Source: Aquamicrobium lusatiense (lineage in GTDB: Bacteria; Pseudomonadota; Alphaproteobacteria; Rhizobiales; Rhizobiaceae). From it: a stretch of DNA of 64,000 nucleotides. The position numbers were made by a program, and so were the translations under genes. The notes beneath the pieces are model-generated. The model was not told the DNA's origin. It worked only from the letters and a program-made list of their open reading frames with translations, and searched no databases. This document shows positions 53,219 through 62,667 of this stretch, piece after piece (position 1 is the stretch's first letter; the number at the start of each line of letters is the position of its first letter). The DNA lies in the NCBI RefSeq assembly GCF_014201615.1, contig NZ_JACHEU010000004.1, forward strand, positions 196,352-260,351, given 5' to 3'.

Positions 53219-54562
53219 ATGGGTACAATTTTTACAGCAAGGCAAGACGCATCGACACAAACCAACCTTGAAGCATACGCCAAAGCGAAGAACATCAAGT
53301 ACTTCATGGTGACCTATACGGACGTGATCGGCTACCAGCGGGCCAAGCTGGTGCCAACCCGCGCCATCGCGGACGTCCAGAAAGGAGGAGCCGGCTTTGC
53401 CGGCTTCGCCGGCGGCATGGACATGACGCCGGCGAACTCCGACATGCTGGCGATCCCGGATCCGGACTCGGTCACGCCGCTCAGCTGGAAACCGGAGGTG
53501 GCATGGCTCGCTTCCGATTGCGTGATGGATGGAAAGAGTGTCGAGCAGGCACCGCGAAACACGCTCAAGCGTCTGGTCGAAGAGGCTGCGTCTCTGGGAA
53601 TCCGCGTCAAGACCGGCGTCGAGCCGGAATTCTTCCTGACCACAGCCGACGGCAAAATGGTCGCCGACGAGCATGACCGTCTCGCCAAGCCCTGCTACGA
53701 CCAGCAGGCGCTGATGCGTCGCTTCGACATCATCGCCGAAGCCAGCGAGGCGATGATCGATCTGGGCTGGGAGCCCTATCAGAACGACCATGAGGATGCG
53801 AACGGCCAGTTCGAGATGAACTGGATCTACGATGACGTGCTGGTGACGGCCGACCGTTATTCGTTCTTCAAGTTCATGATCAAGACCATTGCGGAACGGC
53901 ACGGCCTTCGCGCCACCTTCATGCCGAAGCCGTTCCCCGGCCTGACCGGAAATGGTTGCCACGCCCACATTTCGGCGTGGGACCTGACCGGCACGAAGAA
54001 CGTGTTCGCCGATGACAATTCGTCGAACGGGCTGTCCGAACAGGGCATGCACTTCCTTGGCGGCATCATGAAATATGCGCCGGCGATGACGGCGATCATC
54101 TGCCCCACTGTCAACTCCTACAAGCGCATCAATGCGCCGCGTACCTCGTCGGGGGCCACATGGGCACCGAACGCGGTGACATGGACCGGCAACAACCGCA
54201 GCCACATGGTGCGGGTGCCGGGTCCGGGCCGCTTTGAGCTGCGCCTGCCCGATGGTGCTGCCAACCCGTACCTGATGCAGGCGGTCATCCTCGCCGCGGG
54301 TCTTGCCGGTCTTCGCGACAAGCTCGATCCCGGCCCGCGCAGCGACATCAACATGTATGAGGACGGCCACACCATCAAGGATGCGCCGCGGCTGCCGCTC
54401 AATCTGCTGGATGCGCTGCGCCTGCTCGATGGCAGCGAGGAGTTCAAGCAGATGCTGGGGCCGGAGCTGGTCGACGCCTTCGTCAAGATGAAGATGAAGG
54501 AGTGGAATTCCTACGTTTCCCATTTCACCGAATGGGAACGCGAAAACGCTCTCGACATCTGA
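53219..54562 (+). CDS. gmaS: Gamma-glutamylmethylamide synthetase (glutamine synthetase family)
   Basis: 447 residues from the ATG at 53219, 8 nt after GGGGAGGAG. It has the glutamine synthetase fold: metal-binding Glu in VKTGVEPEFFL, EDANGQFEMNW, the ATP/His region GNGCHAHISAWD, and NSYKRINAP followed by NNRSHMVRVPGPGRFELRLPD. Sequence and context (between mgsC and mgdA) identify it as the ATP-dependent ligase that joins methylamine to glutamate, the first step of the N-methylglutamate pathway. The regulatory adenylylation Tyr loop of housekeeping glutamine synthetase is not seen. Confidence 0.94.
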   Translation: MGTIFTARQDASTQTNLEAYAKAKNIKYFMVTYTDVIGYQRAKLVPTRAIADVQKGGAGFAGFAGGMDMTPANSDMLAIPDPDSVTPLSWKPEVAWLASDCVMDGKSVEQAPRNTLKRLVEEAASLGIRVKTGVEPEFFLTTADGKMVADEHDRLAKPCYDQQALMRRFDIIAEASEAMIDLGWEPYQNDHEDANGQFEMNWIYDDVLVTADRYSFFKFMIKTIAERHGLRATFMPKPFPGLTGNGCHAHISAWDLTGTKNVFADDNSSNGLSEQGMHFLGGIMKYAPAMTAIICPTVNSYKRINAPRTSSGATWAPNAVTWTGNNRSHMVRVPGPGRFELRLPDGAANPYLMQAVILAAGLAGLRDKLDPGPRSDINMYEDGHTIKDAPRLPLNLLDALRLLDGSEEFKQMLGPELVDAFVKMKMKEWNSYVSHFTEWERENALDI

Positions 54563-54604
54563 AACGCCTCTGCCGGATCGCCCTCAATTCCCGGAATACA
54601 TGCG

Positions 54605-55855
54605 ATGAAATATTCGATCTTCTCCCTCGCCCGGGCGGCCCTGACCGGCCACAGGGGCTGGACACGAGCCTGGCGCGATCCGGCGCCCAAAAGCCGCTAT
54701 GATGTGATCATCATCGGCGGTGGCGGACATGGCCTCGCCACCGCTTACTTCCTTGCCAAGGAATACGGTATCCGCAATGTCGCGGTGCTGGAGAAAGGCT
54801 GGATCGGTTCCGGCAATGCCGGCCGCAACACCACCATCATCCGCTCCAACTACATGCTTCCGGGCAATGTCGGCTTCTACGAGCTGTCCATGAAGCTGTG
54901 GGAGCGCATGGAGCAGGACCTCAACTACAACACCATGGTGAGCCAGCGTGGCATCATCAATCTTTATCATTCGGATGCGCAGCGCGATGCCTTCGCCCGG
55001 CGCGGCAACTCCATGCGCATCAACGGCATCGATGCCGAACTGCTCGACGCCGAGCAGATCCGCAAGGAACTCCCCTTCCTCAATTACGCCAATCCGCGCT
55101 TTCCCATCATGGGTGGTCTGGCGCAACGGCGAGGCGGCACGGCGCGCCATGATGCCGTGGTGTGGGGCTATGCGCGCGCCGCCAATGATCTGGGCGTCGA
55201 CATCATCCAGAATTGCGAGGTGACCGGCTTCCAGCGCACGGATGGCCGCATCACCGGCGTGGAAACGACGCGTGGTTCGATCGGTGCCGGCAAGGTCGGC
55301 ATGGCCGTCGCCGGCAACACCTCGCGTGTTGCCTCCATGGCAGGACTGAGGCTCCCCATCGAGAGCCATGTGCTTCAGGCCTTCGTCACCGAAGCGATCA
55401 AGCCGCTCATCCCCGGCGTGGTCACCTTTGGCGCGGGCCATTTTTACATCAGCCAGTCGGACAAGGGAGGCCTTGTCTTCGGCGGCGATCTCGACGGCTA
55501 CAACTCCTACGCCCAGCGCGGCAACATGCCGACCATGGAGGACGTCTGCGAGGGCGGTATGGCGGTGATGCCGATGATCGGCCGCGTGCGCCTGCTGCGC
55601 CAGTGGGGCGGCATCATGGACATGTCGATGGACGGCACGCCGATCATCGACAGGACACCCGTGGACGGGCTCTATCTGAATGCCGGCTGGTGCTATGGCG
55701 GTTTCAAGGCAACGCCGGCCTCGGGCCTGACCTTCGCTCATCTGATCGCGCGCGACGAGCCGCACAAGGAGGCCAGCCGTTTCCGGCTGGATCGCTTCCG
55801 GCGTGGCGCGATGATCGACGAAAAGGGCCAGGGCGCCCAACCGAACCTTCATTGA
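54605..55855 (+). CDS. mgdA: N-methylglutamate dehydrogenase subunit A (sarcosine oxidase beta-like)
   Basis: 416 residues. FAD-dependent amine oxidase/dehydrogenase fold: YDVIIIGGGGHGLATAYFLAKEYG with the dinucleotide motif, EKGWIGSGNAGRNTTIIRSNY where flavin is held covalently or tightly in SoxB, and the C-terminal GLYLNAGWCYGGFKATPASGLTFAHLIA. It contains the amine-oxidising site, acting on N-methylglutamate rather than sarcosine by operon context. It follows gmaS by 42 nt. Confidence 0.93.
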   Translation: MKYSIFSLARAALTGHRGWTRAWRDPAPKSRYDVIIIGGGGHGLATAYFLAKEYGIRNVAVLEKGWIGSGNAGRNTTIIRSNYMLPGNVGFYELSMKLWERMEQDLNYNTMVSQRGIINLYHSDAQRDAFARRGNSMRINGIDAELLDAEQIRKELPFLNYANPRFPIMGGLAQRRGGTARHDAVVWGYARAANDLGVDIIQNCEVTGFQRTDGRITGVETTRGSIGAGKVGMAVAGNTSRVASMAGLRLPIESHVLQAFVTEAIKPLIPGVVTFGAGHFYISQSDKGGLVFGGDLDGYNSYAQRGNMPTMEDVCEGGMAVMPMIGRVRLLRQWGGIMDMSMDGTPIIDRTPVDGLYLNAGWCYGGFKATPASGLTFAHLIARDEPHKEASRFRLDRFRRGAMIDEKGQGAQPNLH

Positions 55856-55870
55856 AAGTGGTGTCGTCCG

Positions 55871-56179
55871 ATGCGAATTGCATGTCCTTTCTGCGGCGAA
55901 CGAGAAGTCGGCGAGTTCAGCTATCTCGGTGACGCCAGCCCCCGGCGCCCACACTACACGATCGATGACGGAAGCGATCCCGTGAAACTTCGGGAGGATT
56001 TCTACGACTACGTCTATCTGCGCGACAACGTGGCCGGAACGATGCGGGAATACTGGTACCACGGTGGCGGTTGCCGCTCCTGGCTGATTGCCGAGCGTGA
56101 CACGCGAACCCACGAATTCAGGTCGGTGCAGGCGGCTGCGGGTGCCGGCGCCTCCGTCACGTCACCGGCGGGAGAATGA
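55871..56179 (+). CDS. mgdB: N-methylglutamate dehydrogenase subunit B (sarcosine oxidase delta-like)
   Basis: 102 residues, typical for SoxD. The zinc-binding residues are visible: C5 and C8 in IACPFCGER, with His64 and Cys68 in WYHGGGCRSWL. It is a structural subunit that binds between the larger ones. Its TGA overlaps the mgdC ATG (ATGA). Confidence 0.93.
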   Translation: MRIACPFCGEREVGEFSYLGDASPRRPHYTIDDGSDPVKLREDFYDYVYLRDNVAGTMREYWYHGGGCRSWLIAERDTRTHEFRSVQAAAGAGASVTSPAGE

Positions 56180-59100
56180 ACATGTCGGGCTATATTGAAT
56201 CCCAGCCTCTGGGCAGGACCGCAGCCACGCAAGACGCAGGTGCGAATTCACAGGCTGCCGATGGCACGCAATCGCATCGCCTGCGCGCAGGCGGTCTGAT
56301 CGACCGCCAGAAGCCGCTCAGCTTCACTTTCGACGGCAAGGCGATGACCGGCTATGCCGGCGACACGCTGGCCTCGGCCCTCGTGGCCAACGGCGTCAAG
56401 CTGGTTGCCCGCTCGTTCAAGTACCACCGCCCGCGCGGCATCATGACGGCTGGCTCGGAGGAGCCGAGCGCGCTGGTGGAAATGCGCAGCGGCGCTCGGC
56501 GCGAGCCCAATACGCGCGCCACGACGCAGGAACTCTATAACGGCCTTTCCGCCCACAGCCAGAACCGCTGGCCCTCGCTGCGGCGCGATTTCATGGCGGT
56601 CAACTCGCTGCTGTCGCCGATCTTCGTGGCAGGCTTCTACTACAAGACCTTCATGTGGCCGGCGAAGTTCTGGGAGAAGATCTACGAGCCGATGATCCGT
56701 CGCGCCGCCGGTCTCGGCAGGAGCGCCGGGGAAGCCGATCCCGATCACTACGACAAGGTGTGGGCGCATTGCGATGTGCTCGTCGTCGGTGCAGGCCCCG
56801 CAGGTCTTTCCGCCGCACTCTCTGCCGGTCGGGCCGGCGCGCGGGTCATTCTGGTGGAGGAGGACACGCAACTCGGCGGCCGCCTGCTCAGCGATGGCGG
56901 CGAGATCGACGGCATGCAGGCCCACGAATGGGTTCAGCGGGCTGAAACCGAGCTCGATGCGCTGCCCAATGTCCGCATTATGAAGCGCACCGCGCTGTTC
57001 GGCGTATATGATGGCGGCGTCTATGGCGCGCTGGAGCGCGTTGCCGACCATGTTCCGGTGCCCGGACCGCATCAAGTGCGCCAGCGTCTGTGGCGTATCG
57101 TTGCCCGCCGCAGCGTGGTGGGAGCCGGCTCGATCGAACGCCCGATCGTCTTCCCCGGCAACGACCGGCCGGGGGTGATGATGGCTTCGGCCGTGCGCAC
57201 TTATGTAAACCGCTTCGCGGCGCTGCCGGGGCGTAATGTTGCGCTGTTCACCAACAATGACGATGGCTGGCGCACCGTCGAGGCGATCCATCGTGCCGGC
57301 GGGCAGCTGGCGGCGGTGGTTGATCCGCGCGGGCAGGCTCCGGTGGAGTACCAGTCTCTCGTCAAGGCATCCGGACTGCGGGTGCTGTCCGGCTTCGTGT
57401 CGGACGTGAAAGGCGGCGTCGATGGCGTCAGCAGTGTCACGGTAACCGGCAAGGACGGTCGCCGGCAGGATGTCGCGGCGGATTGCCTGGCCGTTTCCGG
57501 CGGCTGGAATCCCAATGTCGGCCTGTCCTGCTTCCATCGCGGCCGGCCCACATGGCGCGAGGACATTGCCGCTTTCGTGCCGGGGGACTGTCCGCCCGGA
57601 ATGCGGATGGTGGGTGCGGCGGAAGGAGATTTTTCGCTGGGCGAGTGCCTGCGCGCAGGTCATGCCGCAGGTCTTGCGGCTGCCTCGGATTGTGGCTTCA
57701 CGGAAGATGGCGGAAGTGCTGCCGAGGCCGGCGACGAAACCTATGCGATCTCCCCGCTGTGGCAGGTTCCGGCGAAGGGCAAGGCCTTCGTGGACTTCCA
57801 GCATGACGTGACCGCGTCCGACGTAACGCTGGCCCAGCGCGAAGGCTATGAGAGCGTCGAGCATCTGAAGCGCTACACCACGCTTGGCATGGCTACCGAT
57901 CAGGGCAAGACCTCCAACATCAACGGCCTTGCCATCATGGCGGCCGTCACCGGCCGCTCGATCGGGCAGACCGGCACCACCATCTATCGCTCGCCCTATT
58001 CGCCGGTCGCCATCGGGGCTTTCGCCGGTCACAATCGCGACGAAACGTTTCATGCATGGCGATTGGCGCCATCGCATCACTGGGCCGCGGCGCGGGGCGC
58101 GGTGTTCGTCGATGTCGGCCTGTGGAAGCGTGCGCAGTGGTTCCCGCAGCCGGGCGAGACCGACTGGCTGCAGTCCGTCAACCGCGAGGTCAACGCCGTG
58201 CGCAACGGTGTCGGCTTCTGCGACGTCTCCACGCTCGGCAAGGTCGATGTGCGTGGCGCGGATGCCGGCATCTTCCTCGACCGCGTCTATATCAACGCCT
58301 TCTCCTCGCTGGCCGTGGGCCGGGCGCGCTACGGCTTGATGTTGCGCGAGGATGGGATCGTCATGGATGACGGCACCACCTCGCGGCTGGCCGAAGACCA
58401 CTATTTCATGACCACGACCACCGCCAAGGCGGGGCCGGTCATGCAGCATCTGGAGTTCTGCCGGCAGGTGCTGTGGCCGGAACTCGACGTGCAGCTTTCC
58501 TCGGCAACGGACCAGTGGGCCCAGTTCTCCATCGCCGGCCCGAACACGCGGGCCCTGTTGCAGGCGCTGTGCGACCCGGATGAAGACCTCAGCAATGAGG
58601 GCTTCCCCTTCATGGGCGTCCGCGAGGTGAAGCTGCGCGGCGGCATGACGGCGCGCCTGTTCCGCATCTCCTTCTCGGGCGAGATGGCCTTTGAAATTTC
58701 CGTGCCGGCGCGCTTCGGCAACGCCATGGCGGAAAATCTGATGATCGCCGGCAAGCCGTTTGGCGTGACGCCCTATGGCACTGAAGCGCTCGGGGTCATG
58801 CGTATCGAAAAAGGCCATGTCGCGGGTCCGGAGCTCAATGGCACCAGCACGGCCGATGATCTTGGGCTCGGCAAGATGATGTCGAAGAAGAAGGACTTCA
58901 TCGGCCGAATCATGGCGGGGCGCGAGGCGCTGACCGCCCCTGACCGGCAGGTCGTCGTCGGCATCAGGCCCGTGGATCAGGGCCGGCGGCTCCGTTCCGG
59001 CGCCCGCATCGTGCCGAAAGGCGAGCGCCCGGGGCCGCAAACCGATCACGGCTACACGGCTTCGGTGTGTTTCTCGCCGACCCTGAACCACTGGCTCGGT

Positions 59101-59238
59101 CTTGCTTTCGTGCAGCGCGGCCGCGAGCGTTTCGGCGAAATCATCCGTATCCATGACCCACTGCGGGGCGAGGATTATGACGCCGAAATCTGCAATCCTG
59201 TCTTCTACGATCCGGAAGGAGTGCGCCAGCGTGGCTGA
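56176..59238 (+). CDS. mgdC: N-methylglutamate dehydrogenase subunit C (sarcosine oxidase alpha-like)
   Basis: 1020 residues, the usual size for SoxA. From the N terminus: a 2Fe-2S-ferredoxin-like domain without the cluster Cys (GLIDRQKPLSFTFDGKAMTGYAGDTLASAL), an NAD/FAD Rossmann module (VLVVGAGPAGLSAALSAGRAGARVILVEED, about residues 200-230; second GNDRPGVMMASAVRTYVNRFAALPG), and a C-terminal glycine-cleavage-T-like domain that binds folate (VRNGVGFCDVSTLGKVDVRGADAGIFLDRVY, later GYTASVCFSPTLNHWLGLAFV). The folate domain should capture the released C1 unit on H4F, linking this enzyme to FolD and FtfL. Confidence 0.94.
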   Translation: MNMSGYIESQPLGRTAATQDAGANSQAADGTQSHRLRAGGLIDRQKPLSFTFDGKAMTGYAGDTLASALVANGVKLVARSFKYHRPRGIMTAGSEEPSALVEMRSGARREPNTRATTQELYNGLSAHSQNRWPSLRRDFMAVNSLLSPIFVAGFYYKTFMWPAKFWEKIYEPMIRRAAGLGRSAGEADPDHYDKVWAHCDVLVVGAGPAGLSAALSAGRAGARVILVEEDTQLGGRLLSDGGEIDGMQAHEWVQRAETELDALPNVRIMKRTALFGVYDGGVYGALERVADHVPVPGPHQVRQRLWRIVARRSVVGAGSIERPIVFPGNDRPGVMMASAVRTYVNRFAALPGRNVALFTNNDDGWRTVEAIHRAGGQLAAVVDPRGQAPVEYQSLVKASGLRVLSGFVSDVKGGVDGVSSVTVTGKDGRRQDVAADCLAVSGGWNPNVGLSCFHRGRPTWREDIAAFVPGDCPPGMRMVGAAEGDFSLGECLRAGHAAGLAAASDCGFTEDGGSAAEAGDETYAISPLWQVPAKGKAFVDFQHDVTASDVTLAQREGYESVEHLKRYTTLGMATDQGKTSNINGLAIMAAVTGRSIGQTGTTIYRSPYSPVAIGAFAGHNRDETFHAWRLAPSHHWAAARGAVFVDVGLWKRAQWFPQPGETDWLQSVNREVNAVRNGVGFCDVSTLGKVDVRGADAGIFLDRVYINAFSSLAVGRARYGLMLREDGIVMDDGTTSRLAEDHYFMTTTTAKAGPVMQHLEFCRQVLWPELDVQLSSATDQWAQFSIAGPNTRALLQALCDPDEDLSNEGFPFMGVREVKLRGGMTARLFRISFSGEMAFEISVPARFGNAMAENLMIAGKPFGVTPYGTEALGVMRIEKGHVAGPELNGTSTADDLGLGKMMSKKKDFIGRIMAGREALTAPDRQVVVGIRPVDQGRRLRSGARIVPKGERPGPQTDHGYTASVCFSPTLNHWLGLAFVQRGRERFGEIIRIHDPLRGEDYDAEICNPVFYDPEGVRQRG

Positions 59239-59842
59239 TTTTTCCTGGAATACGCAATCGCCGCTGCAAAAGGCGCTCGTCACCGGCATGCATGGGGTTG
59301 GTGGTGCGCCCGGTGTGGAGCTGTCCGAAATCCGCAACATCGTTCTCGTGCAGGTGATGGCGCGGCGCGGCAAGGTGGCCGAGACGGCCAAAATCGCCAA
59401 AAAGCTGTTTGGGGTCGCGCCGCCTTCAGCTCCCGGTGCGGTTTTCGGCAAGGAGGTAACACTCATCTGGTCCGGTCCGGACCAGTTTCTGACTTTCGCG
59501 CCGCTGGGCGAGGAGAAGCTGATGAAACGGATTGCCGATGGCTTTGCCGGCATTGCCTCGCTGTCCGATCAGTCCGACGGGCGCTGTGTGCTTCGTATTT
59601 CCGGTGCCCGCGCCGCGCAGGCGATGGCCAAGTTCCTGTCGATCGATTTTCACGACAGGGCTTTTCCGGTGGGGGCTGCGGCCACCACGTCGCTCGATCA
59701 TACGGCGGCCAATATCTGGCGCACGGCCGACGGCCCGGATGGGGCGCCGGTCTATCACATCGCGATCTTCACCAGCTTTGCGGACAGCCTGTATGGCGTG
59801 ATCGCGGATTCCTCGCTGGAATATGGTCTGCGGGTCGCCTGA
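59231..59842 (+). CDS. mgdD: N-methylglutamate dehydrogenase subunit D (sarcosine oxidase gamma-like)
   Basis: 203 residues from a GTG at 59231 that overlaps the mgdC stop by 8 nt; GGAAGGAG lies 8 nt upstream. It shows the SoxG pattern (FGKEVTLIWSGPDQFLTFAP, LSDQSDGRCVLRISGARAAQAMAKFLSIDFHDRAFPVGAAATTSLDHTAANIWRT), the smaller subunit that folds against SoxA. It ends the mgs-gmaS-mgd operon, before a terminator. Confidence 0.92.
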   Translation: MADFSWNTQSPLQKALVTGMHGVGGAPGVELSEIRNIVLVQVMARRGKVAETAKIAKKLFGVAPPSAPGAVFGKEVTLIWSGPDQFLTFAPLGEEKLMKRIADGFAGIASLSDQSDGRCVLRISGARAAQAMAKFLSIDFHDRAFPVGAAATTSLDHTAANIWRTADGPDGAPVYHIAIFTSFADSLYGVIADSSLEYGLRVA

Positions 59843-59872
59843 CGCGCCTGCCGTACGCTGTCCGGATAAAAG

Positions 59873-59901
59873 AGCCCGCTTCAGCTTGGAGCGGGCTTTT
59901 T
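59873..59901 (+). terminator. Rho-independent terminator of the N-methylglutamate operon
   Basis: AGCCCGCT / AGCGGGCT stem, 9-nt loop, then TTTTT, 30 nt after mgdD. The left flank AAAAGAG also allows weaker termination of the convergent LuxR gene. Confidence 0.9.
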
Positions 59902-59930
59902 GGGCGGACCCTAACGGGCATCTGCACGGC

Positions 59931-60617
59931 TCAGGCGGAGGGACTGTTGCTCCTCTCGCTTGCGTAAAGCGCGACAGCCATGGCCCGGTTGCGCACCTCC
60001 AGCTTGCTGTAGAGATTCTTGAGGTGGTATTTGACAGTGTTTTCCGAAATGCCCGTCCGCGCGGCGATCTGGATGTTGCTCCATCCATCCGCCAGCACGG
60101 ACAGAAGCTCATGCTCGCGTGTCGTAAGGCGTGACAGCGGCGTGTCGTTGATCCTGGTGACATCGATATAGGGAATGCAGATCCGGCCATGCGCCACGGC
60201 AATCAGCGTGTCGAACAGGATTGCAGGATCGTCGAACTGATAGCAGAAACCCTGAGCGCCCAGCCGTACGCATTTCTTGAGAATGGACAGGTCATGGTCG
60301 TTTGAGAAGATGACCACGCGGGCATCGATTCCACGCTGGCGGATCTGGGTAAGCAGCGTTCCGCCATCCATGTCGGCCAGCTTCCAGCCGAGCACTGCCA
60401 GATCGAAACCGGGGCCGGGCTGCGCGCAGGCTTCGAGAAAGGCCTTGCCGGTGGTGACGTTCTCGCCCAGATCGAAACGTCCGTCCCGCGCGATCATGTC
60501 GGCCAGTGCCGATACGACAAGAGGATTGCGCTCCGCAACCAGAACCCGGAATTTGCGTGGTGCGGTTGCACTGGCCCCGGTGTCGCCGGGCTCACGACTT
60601 ATGATGTCGAGGCTCAT
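59931..60617 (-). CDS. LuxR-family regulator with degenerate receiver domain
   Basis: 228 residues from the ATG at 60617 (GGAGGA upstream). The N-terminal ~120 residues have the receiver fold (FRVLVAERNPLVVSALADMIARD, FDLAVLGWKLADMDGGTLLTQIRQRG, ARVVIFSNDHD), but the acidic pair is ER instead of DD/ED and the phosphorylated Asp is Gly (VLGWKL). So it cannot be controlled by the usual aspartyl phosphorylation. The C-terminal LuxR helix-turn-helix is intact (LTTREHELLSVLADGWSNIQIAARTGISENTVKYHLKNLYSKLEVRNRAMAV). It is flanked by the mgd genes and the divergent permease, so it may regulate methylamine use. Confidence 0.9.
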   Translation of the reverse strand: MSLDIISREPGDTGASATAPRKFRVLVAERNPLVVSALADMIARDGRFDLGENVTTGKAFLEACAQPGPGFDLAVLGWKLADMDGGTLLTQIRQRGIDARVVIFSNDHDLSILKKCVRLGAQGFCYQFDDPAILFDTLIAVAHGRICIPYIDVTRINDTPLSRLTTREHELLSVLADGWSNIQIAARTGISENTVKYHLKNLYSKLEVRNRAMAVALYASERSNSPSA

Positions 60618-60936
60618 ATGCGCTTCCTCCCCAGGCTTCGCGATATGCCTTGGCGGGGTCGCTCCGAAAATTGCGCGACCTCGCACTTCTAATTCATAAC
60701 ATGAATTCTTTTTTCATTTTAGTACATTTTCAAATGTTGGCCGGGCTTGTCAATTCCACAAAATCACCCATGACCTGCCCCTGCGTCATAAAGTCCTTGA
60801 CGACGGCGGGATTCCCGGCAATCTTTCACTACAAAGAAAATAATAAAACTGAGCGGAAACTCGACCTGCCGTTTTTCACGATGGCGGAAATGCCGTCGGC
60901 TGTGTCGCCCGTTCAATAACGAAGGGGATCTTCTCA
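60618..60936. other. Divergent promoter region between luxR-type and permease genes
   Basis: 319 nt. It holds the inverted repeat at 60691-60707 and an AT-rich stretch to 60745. A TTGACG around 60794-60799 with AATCTT 17 nt later is a possible weak promoter for the permease. No gene recognised. Confidence 0.45.
60691..60707. promoter_or_regulatory. Palindrome in the luxR-permease divergent region
   Basis: AATTCAT-AAC-ATGAATT, perfect 7-bp arms with a 3-nt spacer, 74 nt from the LuxR-type gene start. Possible autoregulatory site; AT-rich composition makes chance occurrence more likely than for the GC palindromes. Confidence 0.45.
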
Positions 60937-62649
60937 ATGACAGTATTAGCTCAATCCGGGCCCGTGGAGGCGGGTCAGCTTCACCGGACAATCGACTGGC
61001 GCGGAGCGTTCTGGGTCGCCAGTGGCGTTCCGGCCCTCGTGCTTTTCTCCATTGGCGGCATTTCCGGCACGGTCGGCACGCCGGCCTTCGTCATCTGGAT
61101 GGTGTCGGTGTCCTTTGGCCTCATACAGGCATGCACCTATGCCGAGATCGCGGGACTTTTCCCGAGCAAGTCGGGCGGCGCTTCGGTCTATGGCGCGACG
61201 GCATGGCTGCGCTACTCCAAATTCATCGCGCCCTTGTCCGTATGGTGCAACTGGCTGGCGTGGACGCCGGTGTTGTCGCTGGGCTGCTCGATCGCGGCTG
61301 CCTACATCCTCAACGTTCTGGCGCCGATCCCATCTTTCACGGAGACCTCGCCGCAGGTTCTGGCATGGCTTGCAGAGCCGGCCAATGCGGGCGCAACGGC
61401 CGCCGAGGCCATTGCCGCGCTGACGGCGGCCGCCACGCCGGCAATACGCGACTGGACGCTCTACAGCGGCTCTCTGGGGCCGGTACACTTTTCCATGAAT
61501 GCCGTTTTCGTCATCGGCGTCATCCTCATGCTGGTCACCTTCGCGATCCAGCATCGCGGCATCCTCAGCACGGCCAATGTCCAGAAGTTTATCGGCCTCG
61601 CCGTCATCGTTCCCATGCTGATCGTCGGCATCGTGCCGATCCTCACCGGGCAGATCAACTGGGATAACTACACGCCTTTCGTGCCGCTGGCCGAGGCCTA
61701 TTCGCCTGAACCCGGCGCGTGGAACATCGCCGGCTGGACGCTTGTGTTCGGCGGCATGTTCATCGCTGCCTGGTCGGCCTATGCGTTCGAAACATCGATC
61801 TGCTTCACCAGCGAGTTCAAGAACCCCGGACGGGACACGGTGCGGGCCATCCTCTACTCGGGGCTTCTGTGCCTGCTGCTCTACACTCTGGTGCCCTTCA
61901 CTTTTCAGGGCGTGCTTGGGCTGGAAGGCATGCTGTCGCCGTCGATCGCCGATGGTTCGGGCGTCGGGCAGGCGATGGCCCAGATGGTGGGCGGTTCAGG
62001 CTTCGTCACCACGATCATGATCATGCTGATGATCCTGGCGCTGATGCTGGCCATCAACACGGCCATGGCCGGTTCTTCGCGCACCCTCTATCAGGGGGCG
62101 GTGGATGGCTGGCTGCCGCGCTACCTCTCGCACGTCAATGAGCATGGCGCGCCGACGCGGGCGATGTGGACAGACCTGATCTTCAATCTCGGCATTCTGG
62201 CCATTGCCTGCGCGGATGCCGAAAGCTTCTTCTTCATCCTTGCCGTATCGAACTGCGGCTACATCATCTTCAACTTCCTCAACCTGAATGCCGGGTGGAT
62301 TCACCGCATCGACAACGGCCATATCAGGCGACCATGGCGGGCGCCGACCATCCTCATCGCCGTCGGGTGCCTGCTTTCCTACGTCAACGCCATGTTCATG
62401 GGCGCGGGCGCGAAAGTCTGGAATCCGTGGGCGCTGTGGGCAGGGCTGATCGCTGCGGCGCTCATCATCCCTGTGTTCTGCTACCGGCACTACATCCAGG
62501 ACGGCGGGCGCTTCCCGACCCATATGCTGGATGATCTCGGTATCACCCAGGAAGACCTGAAGGTGCGCAAGGCGGGCATTCTTCCCTATCTCACGCTCGC
62601 TGCCGGCCTCGTCGTGGTTCTCGTCGCCAACTGGATTTTCGTCATCTGA
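60937..62649 (+). CDS. APC-family amino acid/amine permease
   Basis: 570 residues, about 12-14 membrane helices. APC pattern is seen in FWVASGVPALVLFSIGGISGTVGTPAFVIWM, TYAEIAGLFPSKSGGASVYGATAW, WSAYAFETSICFTSEFKNPGRDTVRAILYSG and NTAMAGSSRTLYQGAVDGWLPRYLS. The extra length and long extracytoplasmic loop (PAATP-type Ala-rich, residues ~130-180) resemble ethanolamine/amine permeases. Its place between the N-methylglutamate genes and folD suggests uptake of methylamine, gamma-glutamylmethylamide or N-methylglutamate (inference). AAGGGG lies 9 nt before the ATG. Confidence 0.85.
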   Translation: MTVLAQSGPVEAGQLHRTIDWRGAFWVASGVPALVLFSIGGISGTVGTPAFVIWMVSVSFGLIQACTYAEIAGLFPSKSGGASVYGATAWLRYSKFIAPLSVWCNWLAWTPVLSLGCSIAAAYILNVLAPIPSFTETSPQVLAWLAEPANAGATAAEAIAALTAAATPAIRDWTLYSGSLGPVHFSMNAVFVIGVILMLVTFAIQHRGILSTANVQKFIGLAVIVPMLIVGIVPILTGQINWDNYTPFVPLAEAYSPEPGAWNIAGWTLVFGGMFIAAWSAYAFETSICFTSEFKNPGRDTVRAILYSGLLCLLLYTLVPFTFQGVLGLEGMLSPSIADGSGVGQAMAQMVGGSGFVTTIMIMLMILALMLAINTAMAGSSRTLYQGAVDGWLPRYLSHVNEHGAPTRAMWTDLIFNLGILAIACADAESFFFILAVSNCGYIIFNFLNLNAGWIHRIDNGHIRRPWRAPTILIAVGCLLSYVNAMFMGAGAKVWNPWALWAGLIAAALIIPVFCYRHYIQDGGRFPTHMLDDLGITQEDLKVRKAGILPYLTLAAGLVVVLVANWIFVI

Positions 62650-62667
62650 TCCGATGCTTCCGCATTC

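Noticed and set aside
56248..59553. A 1101-codon - strand frame opposite mgdC
   Set aside because: It is antisense to a well-recognised subunit, rich in Arg/His/Gly without domains, and has no start signal.
54605..59842. True sarcosine oxidase (soxBDAG)
   Set aside because: Subunit order and sequences are of that family, but the operon begins with mgsABC-gmaS, so N-methylglutamate dehydrogenase is the better call. Biochemical proof is lacking.
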